From Aeromicrobium terrae (GTDB lineage Bacteria > Actinomycetota > Actinomycetes > Propionibacteriales > Nocardioidaceae), in contig NZ_VDUX01000003.1 in the NCBI RefSeq assembly GCF_008039565.1, positions 186,001-250,000 of the forward strand: DNA of 64,000 bases, in the 5' to 3' direction. Of the stretch, positions 59,716 through 64,000 are shown piece after piece. The translations under genes and the position numbers were made by a program. The notes beneath the pieces were generated by a model that did no database searches, was not told where the DNA came from, and saw only the letters and a program-made list of their open reading frames with translations. Numbering within the stretch: position 1 is the stretch's first letter; every line of letters starts with the position of its first letter.

Positions 59716-60860
59716 CACCCGTGCTGCGCCGTCCAGCCCTCGGCCTGCTGGTGCACGATGCTGACCAGCTTCTCCAGGCCGAGATTGACGTCGAACAGGT
59801 GCGTGCCCCACGTCGGCGGGAACTCCAGCGGGCGGCGCGACTGCGGACCCACCGGGTCGTAGCGGAAGACGTGCGTACCGCGGATGGTCTTGCACGCGCC
59901 CTGGTAGCGGTCCGGCGGGCTCACCCACGTCGTGTCGGCCTTCGGCACCTTGAGCTTCACGCTGTAGGCGATGCCGATGCTGATCGGCCCGGGCGCGAAC
60001 GGCTCGCTCGGGACGGTGACGCCGAACTCGCGGTGGTCGCCGCTGATGACGGCAGGGTCGGTGCAGGCGACCTCGCGCGGCGCCGGGCCGCGCTTGATCT
60101 TCACCAGGGGCGTCAGGAGGTCGATCTGCGCGTTGCCGAAGAACGGGATCACCGGGTCGGACGCGTAGGTCGAGTAGGCCACGACGCAGCCGACCTGACC
60201 CTGCTCCGTGCAGATCGGGATGTTCGCGAAGTCGCCACCGGTGGTGCTGCCCTTGGCGGTCAGCACGTTGCCGCCGAGCAGCAGGGCACCGACGAGCTGG
60301 TCGCGCACCGCCGGGTTCGGGTCGATCTCCTGCTGGATCAGCTTGCGTAGCATGATCGATCCCTGCGAGTGACCGATGAGCACGACGCCACGGCCGTGGT
60401 TGTCGTGGGCCAGGTAGTCGTTCCAGGCGTTGAGCACGTCGCGGTAGGCGAGCCGGTCGGTGCCGATCACGCCGCCGGGAAGACCAGCGAGGGTCATCTG
60501 CCGGTAGACCGGCGCGAACATCCGGCACTGGCTGGAGAACCGGGCCGCTTGGTACTTCGCGATCGACCGCACCTCCGGCGTCGCCCGACGGCGGGCGTTG
60601 AGGAACGGGTCGTTGGAGACCGTCGGATAGACGAAGAAGCAGTCGACCGGGCGCTCGTCCTCGGCGGGCCGCGGCAGCGTGCTCACCTCCGACGTCCCGT
60701 CGGCGTGCTGGTACGTGGTGTCGAGGCCGATCTCGCACGGGTTGTCGGCCAGGCCGGGCCGGCAGAGCCAGAGGATCGGGTCGGGAGCGGCGGAGGCCGG
60801 GACGGTCACCAGGAGCGGGGCGACGAGTGCCACGGCGAGCAGGACGATGCGTCGGGTCAC
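59715..60860 (-). CDS. Secreted DUF3089 lipase-like protein
   Basis: 381 aa with a signal peptide (RRIVLLAVALVAPLLVTVPASA). The nucleophile elbow is GHSQGS, and the DUF3089 layout is clear from CFFVYPTVSNDPF and FAPVYRQMTL. It is expected to be an exported alpha/beta hydrolase acting on lipids or esters. I choose the internal GTG (VTRRIV) because the signal peptide begins there; the frame can be extended by 7 codons. Confidence 0.85.
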   Translation of the reverse strand: MTRRIVLLAVALVAPLLVTVPASAAPDPILWLCRPGLADNPCEIGLDTTYQHADGTSEVSTLPRPAEDERPVDCFFVYPTVSNDPFLNARRRATPEVRSIAKYQAARFSSQCRMFAPVYRQMTLAGLPGGVIGTDRLAYRDVLNAWNDYLAHDNHGRGVVLIGHSQGSIMLRKLIQQEIDPNPAVRDQLVGALLLGGNVLTAKGSTTGGDFANIPICTEQGQVGCVVAYSTYASDPVIPFFGNAQIDLLTPLVKIKRGPAPREVACTDPAVISGDHREFGVTVPSEPFAPGPISIGIAYSVKLKVPKADTTWVSPPDRYQGACKTIRGTHVFRYDPVGPQSRRPLEFPPTWGTHLFDVNLGLEKLVSIVHQQAEGWTAQHG

Positions 60861-60900
60861 GGCGAGAGTTTCCCACGACAACCGCCTCGGACGCGCTGAC

Positions 60901-60906
60901 TAGTCT
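60901..60906 (+). promoter_or_regulatory. -10 element of the histidine phosphatase gene
   Basis: TAGTCT, 6 nt before the ATG, a leaderless arrangement. Confidence 0.5.
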
Positions 60907-60912
60907 CAGCAC

Positions 60913-61596
60913 ATGGCCACCGTCATCCTCGTCCGGCACGGACGCTCGACCGCGAACACCAGCGGGGTGCTGGCCGGCCGGGCCACGGGCATCACGCTCG
61001 ACGAGACCGGGGAGCAGCAGGCCGCGCGCGTGGCCGAGCGGCTCGCCGCGATCCCGCTCGTCGGCGTCGTGTCGAGTCCGCTGGAGCGCTGCCGTCTCAC
61101 CGCGCGCGCGATCCTCGAGCGCCAGGAGGGCGGGCTCGAGCTGATGACCGAGCCCGACGTCATCGAGTGCGACTACGGCGAGTGGGAGGGCCAGGAGATC
61201 AAGGACCTCGCCAAGCAGGACCTCTGGACCCTGGTGCAGACGCAGCCGTCGTCCGCGCGGTTCCCCGGGGGCGAGTCGCTCGCCGAGATGCAGCACCGGA
61301 CGGTGGCCGCGGTCCGCCGGCTCGACGCGGCGTTCGAGGCCGAGCACGGCACGAGCGCGGTCTGGGCCCTGGTCAGCCATGGCGACCCGATCAAGTCCGT
61401 CCTGGCCGACGCGCTCGGCATGCATCTCGACCTGTTCCAGCGTCTCGACGTCCATCCCGGATCGGCGTCGGTCGTCCGACACGGGACGCAACGGCCCGCC
61501 GTGATCGCCGTCAACACGGCCGAGGGCGACCTCGGCTGGCTGGCGTCGAAGCCGGAGGAGTCCGACGCCCGTGTCGGTGGTGGAGACGCCTCCTAG
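60913..61596 (+). CDS. Histidine phosphatase family protein (MSMEG_4193-type)
   Basis: 227 aa. The RHG motif is R8-H9-G10 (LVRHGRSTANT). Further catalytic residues are R in ERCRLTA, E in ECDYGEWEG, and H in LVSHGDPIK. It starts the conserved actinobacterial block histidine phosphatase-DUF3090-SCO1664, which in many genomes lies near mycothiol ligase. Substrate unknown. Confidence 0.93.
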   Translation: MATVILVRHGRSTANTSGVLAGRATGITLDETGEQQAARVAERLAAIPLVGVVSSPLERCRLTARAILERQEGGLELMTEPDVIECDYGEWEGQEIKDLAKQDLWTLVQTQPSSARFPGGESLAEMQHRTVAAVRRLDAAFEAEHGTSAVWALVSHGDPIKSVLADALGMHLDLFQRLDVHPGSASVVRHGTQRPAVIAVNTAEGDLGWLASKPEESDARVGGGDAS

Positions 61597-61599
61597 GAT
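61594..61599 (+). promoter_or_regulatory. -10 element of the DUF3090 gene
   Basis: TAGGAT overlapping the stop codon of the preceding gene, 7 nt before the DUF3090 ATG. DUF3090 may thus be transcribed from its own leaderless start as well as by read-through. Confidence 0.45.
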
Positions 61600-61606
61600 T
61601 GACGAC

Positions 61607-62164
61607 ATGAGCACCGTCGTCCACGGATTCGACTGGCCGGACCGGTTCGTCGTCGGCACGGTCGGCGAGCCCGGGGAGCGCACGTTCTACCTCCAGGCCC
61701 GCATGGGTTCGGAGCTGGTGAGCGTCGCGCTGGAGAAGCAGCAGTCCGCCCTCCTCGCCGATCGGATCGAGGAGATCCTCGACGACCTGATGACCGAGGA
61801 CGGCAACCCGTTCAGCATCCCCGCCACGGCGCCCGACGGCCTGATCGACAACGACCCGCTCGAGCAGCCAGTCGAGGAGCAGTTCCGCGCCGGCGCGATG
61901 GGGCTGGGCTGGGACCCGTCCACCGCGCAGATCGTCATCGAGGCGTTCCCGCTCGTCGACCTCCCCGACGACGCGGACGAGTCCGAGCTCGTCGAGATCG
62001 AGCCGGAGGAGGTCCTCGTCGTGCGGATCCCCGTCGGCAGCGCTCGGGCGTTCACCCGGCGCACGCGCGACGTCGTGCTGGCCGGCCGTCCCATCTGCCC
62101 GTTGTGCGAGCAGCCCATGGACGCCGACGGCCACGTCTGCACGTTGCCCGAAGGGTTCCAGTGA
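61607..62164 (+). CDS. DUF3090 protein
   Basis: 185 aa. Characteristic segments are GTVGEPGERTFYLQA near the N-terminus and the C-terminal zinc-ribbon-like CPLCEQPMDADGHVC. The family is actinobacterial and uncharacterised. An acidic patch (DLPDDADESELVEIEPEE) lies in the middle. It overlaps the SCO1664-type gene by 4 bp (GTGA). Confidence 0.92.
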   Translation: MSTVVHGFDWPDRFVVGTVGEPGERTFYLQARMGSELVSVALEKQQSALLADRIEEILDDLMTEDGNPFSIPATAPDGLIDNDPLEQPVEEQFRAGAMGLGWDPSTAQIVIEAFPLVDLPDDADESELVEIEPEEVLVVRIPVGSARAFTRRTRDVVLAGRPICPLCEQPMDADGHVCTLPEGFQ

Positions 62165-62925
62165 CGGTCGAGGTCGACCTGGCCGGGGAGCTCGAGCTGA
62201 CCGGCCGGATCGTCCCGGCGTCCAACGCCACCTTCGTCGGCACCATCGGCGACGTCCGCGTCGTCTACAAGCCGGTCGCCGGGGAGCGCCCGCTGTGGGA
62301 CTTCCCCGACGGCACGCTCGCGCTGCGGGAGGTGGCGTCGTACCTGGTGTCGGAGGCGTTCGGCTGGGACGTCGCGCCGCGCACCTGGCTGCGCGACGGC
62401 CCACACGGCGTCGGCATGGTACAGCTCTGGAAGGAGCCCGACCCGGCGCAGGAGGCTGTCACGGTGGTGGCGGCCGGTGAGGTGCCCGAGGGCCTGCTGC
62501 ACGTCTTCGACGGTCTCGACGGCGAGCAGCGCCCGGTGTCGCTCGTCCACGAGGACTCCCCGGCCCTGCGCCGCATGGCCGTGTTCGACGTCGTGGTCAA
62601 CAACGCCGACCGCAAGGGCGGCCACGTGCTCGAGATGCCCGGCGGTCACCGGCACGGCGTCGACCACGGGCTGACGTTCCACGACGAGCCCAAGCTGCGC
62701 ACCGTCCTGTGGGGCTGGCTCGGCCAGGAGCTCAGCGACGACGAGCTCGCCGGTGTCGAGCGCGTCCGGGCGGCCCTGGACAACGAGCTCACCGCGGCGG
62801 TGGCCGACCTGCTCAGCCCGCCCGAGCTCGACGCCCTCGTCGCGCGCTGCGACCGCCTGCTCACCGAGCGCCGCTTCCCGGGACCCGAGGGCGACATGCC
62901 CGCCGTCCCGTGGCCCCCGTTCTGA
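62161..62925 (+). CDS. SCO1664 family protein (kinase-like fold)
   Basis: 254 aa, GTG start. It contains VVYKPVAGERPLWDFPDG and VFDVVVNNADRKGGH followed by HGVDHGLTFH, which recall the nucleotide-binding, catalytic (D..N) and metal (D.G) elements of PI3/4-kinase-like enzymes. The family is conserved in actinobacteria with DUF3090 and the histidine phosphatase. Activity unknown. Confidence 0.92.
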   Translation: MTVEVDLAGELELTGRIVPASNATFVGTIGDVRVVYKPVAGERPLWDFPDGTLALREVASYLVSEAFGWDVAPRTWLRDGPHGVGMVQLWKEPDPAQEAVTVVAAGEVPEGLLHVFDGLDGEQRPVSLVHEDSPALRRMAVFDVVVNNADRKGGHVLEMPGGHRHGVDHGLTFHDEPKLRTVLWGWLGQELSDDELAGVERVRAALDNELTAAVADLLSPPELDALVARCDRLLTERRFPGPEGDMPAVPWPPF

Positions 62926-62929
62926 ACGA

Positions 62930-63337
62930 CTACCCCTCCGGCCCGACCAGCCGAGGCGTCCAGGTGATGGTGAACCTCACCCTGCGATCCCCGCGATGAG
63001 CGAAGACGACGTACGAACCCGTCGCGCTCATGCCGAAGTGCACGAGGCGAGCGACTTCGACGAGGCTCGGGGCGACTCCGAGCGCGCCCACGGCCGAGAG
63101 GACAGGAGCCAGGGCTTCCTCTGCCGGGCGCAGCGACCTCGACCGCATGGGCAGACCGCGGATGGCGAACCGCGCGGCGAGCCAATCGCTCGACGAGACC
63201 GCCGGAGCCGAACCCAGGTCCGGCCAGTCCGGGAACGTCGCCACCGAGCTCCGAAGCTCGTCGATTCGCTCAGGCTCGAGTCCGAGCTCGGCCTGCGACG
63301 ACAGCTGGCCGTCGTCGAACCGGGGTCGTCGAAACAT
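62930..63337 (-). CDS. Hypothetical protein
   Basis: 135 aa beginning MFRRPRFDDGQLSS. It has a hydrophobic-alternating C-terminal half with SYVVFAHRGDRRVRFTITW, likely beta strands. No family is recognised. The frame can be extended to 63469, but the extra residues are low-complexity Arg-rich sequence. The preferred ATG is 6 nt after a TACGGT box, the geometry used by many genes here. Codon third positions are somewhat less GC-rich than in neighbours. Confidence 0.6.
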   Translation of the reverse strand: MFRRPRFDDGQLSSQAELGLEPERIDELRSSVATFPDWPDLGSAPAVSSSDWLAARFAIRGLPMRSRSLRPAEEALAPVLSAVGALGVAPSLVEVARLVHFGMSATGSYVVFAHRGDRRVRFTITWTPRLVGPEG

Positions 63338-63343
63338 GCAGAC

Positions 63344-63349
63344 ACCGTA
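63344..63349 (-). promoter_or_regulatory. -10 element of the hypothetical gene
   Basis: TACGGT on the minus strand, 6 nt before the chosen ATG; it supports that start over the upstream one. Confidence 0.4.
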
Positions 63350-63442
63350 GGGCTGCGAGCGAGGTGTGCACCGACGTTTGCCGCCTCGACGCCGGAGACG
63401 GGTCGGCATGAGGAGGCCCGAGCGGGCGGTGCGTAACCGGCA

Positions 63443-63467
63443 GACCTCGGGCCTCAGGTTCGAGGTC
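63443..63467 (-). terminator. Hairpin downstream of the HtrA-like gene
   Basis: 7-bp stem GACCTCG/CGAGGTC with an 11-nt loop, 13 nt beyond the protease stop on the minus strand. Confidence 0.45.
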
Positions 63468-63479
63468 ATTATCACTCCG

Positions 63480-64000
63480 TCAGACGCGCTCGTCGAGTTC
63501 TCGGGGGACGGCGACGACGTCGACGAGGGCGCCGTTGCGCAGCACCGTGATCTCGACGCGCTGGCCGATGGCCTCCTCGACCATGAAGCGCTGCAGCTCG
63601 GTCGCGGACCGGACCGGCTCGCCGGCGGCCGCGACGATGAGGTCGCCCCGACGCAGGCCGGACGACGCCGCCGGGCTGCCCTTCACGAGCTCGGCGACGT
63701 AGAGACCGGTGCGTTGGCGGAACCGCTCCGCGACGTCGGCGGGCAGCGGTCGCTGCGACCCGGCGACGCCCAGCCATGCGCGCCGCACCCTGCCGTTCCG
63801 GGTCAGGGCGTCGATGATCGTCCGCGTCGTGGGGTTGATCGGCACGGCCAGCCCGAGGCCGACACCCGCGACGGCGGTGTTGACGCCGACGAGGTGGCCG
63901 CGGCTGTCGGCGAGCGCTCCTCCGCTGTTGCCGGGGTTGAGCGCGGCGTCGGTCTGGATGACCTCGTCGACGACGCGACCGTTGCTCGTCGGCAGCGACC
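63480..64000 (-). CDS. Trypsin-like serine protease with PDZ domain (HtrA/DegP type), C-terminal part
   Basis: Cut by the window end; about 173 C-terminal residues are visible. The catalytic serine motif is in TDAALNPGNSGGAL, followed by LGLAVPIN, the end of the protease domain. A PDZ domain follows (about the last 95 residues), with GLYVAELVKGSPAASSGLRRGDLIVAAAGE. His and Asp of the triad lie outside the window. The lack of a visible second PDZ domain suggests an actinobacterial PepD/HtrA-like form. Whether it has a membrane anchor cannot be seen. Confidence 0.93.
   Translation of the reverse strand, partial: SLPTSNGRVVDEVIQTDAALNPGNSGGALADSRGHLVGVNTAVAGVGLGLAVPINPTTRTIIDALTRNGRVRRAWLGVAGSQRPLPADVAERFRQRTGLYVAELVKGSPAASSGLRRGDLIVAAAGEPVRSATELQRFMVEEAIGQRVEITVLRNGALVDVVAVPRELDERV

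Noticed and set aside
58936-61683. Single 915-aa minus-strand frame
   Set aside because: Only its C-terminal 259 residues form a protein (alpha/beta hydrolase); the rest runs antisense or out of frame through DUF3089 and the histidine phosphatase.
63425-63475. tRNA-Leu-like stretch with CTCAGG and GGTTCGAGGTC
   Set aside because: No acceptor stem or proper anticodon arm can be paired; the GACCTCG/CGAGGTC hairpin explains it better as a terminator.

Overview
The window is about 70% GC and is coding almost throughout. Short intergenic gaps, ATGA/GTGA gene overlaps and many GTG starts are typical of a high-GC actinomycete. Several genes are actinobacterial markers: a WhiB1 orthologue beside a PdtaS-type kinase, a SigR/RsrA-type redox sigma/anti-sigma pair with a bL37 ribosomal mini-gene, the fused 2-oxoglutarate enzyme Kgd, and the histidine phosphatase/DUF3090/SCO1664 trio. 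Gene content fits Propionibacteriales (Aeromicrobium or Nocardioides-like). That placement is inference from content only.

Layout. 1-11 kb is core metabolism on the minus strand: argS, lysA, hom, thrC, thrB, rho, a glutathione peroxidase, rpmE and prfA (cut by the window edge). A soxR gene with a SoxR box sits between hom and lysA. A single-domain response regulator overlaps argS, and a tRNA-Arg(CCG) is divergent from it. 11-19 kb holds an OsmC/Ohr peroxiredoxin, an AlkZ-like winged-helix protein, kgd and malic enzyme. 19-27 kb holds whiB1, pdtaS, a ThDP enzyme, bL37, rsrA-type and sigR genes and an SRAP protease. 27-36 kb holds a sigma factor fused to its own zinc-finger anti-sigma and surface domain, aroA-rsgA, and an ECF42-type sigma factor with its YCII partner. 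36-43 kb holds a flavin monooxygenase, a secreted phospholipase-like protein and a two-component system.

43-59 kb is the most distinctive region, an accessory catabolic island. It encodes a NitT/TauT-type ABC transporter, an MFS transporter, two FAD monooxygenases, a cysteine hydrolase (isochorismatase fold), a tandem EthD-like protein, a DapA-family lyase, a GlcG/HbpS protein, two aldehyde dehydrogenases, a cupin, a nitrilase and a DUF2848 protein. A MarR regulator lies inside it. Three copies of an AT-rich 17-bp motif stand in front of its three operons, so the island looks like one regulon for taking up and degrading an unidentified, probably aromatic or N-containing, compound. 59-64 kb returns to housekeeping-type genes and ends in a truncated HtrA-like protease.

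Two further non-coding signals stand out. One is a pair of intergenic elements with long perfect inverted arms whose sequence differs between copies but stays complementary. The other is a recurring TANNNT-6 to 8 nt-start codon arrangement that predicts many leaderless mRNAs, including soxR, where the SoxR box covers the -10.
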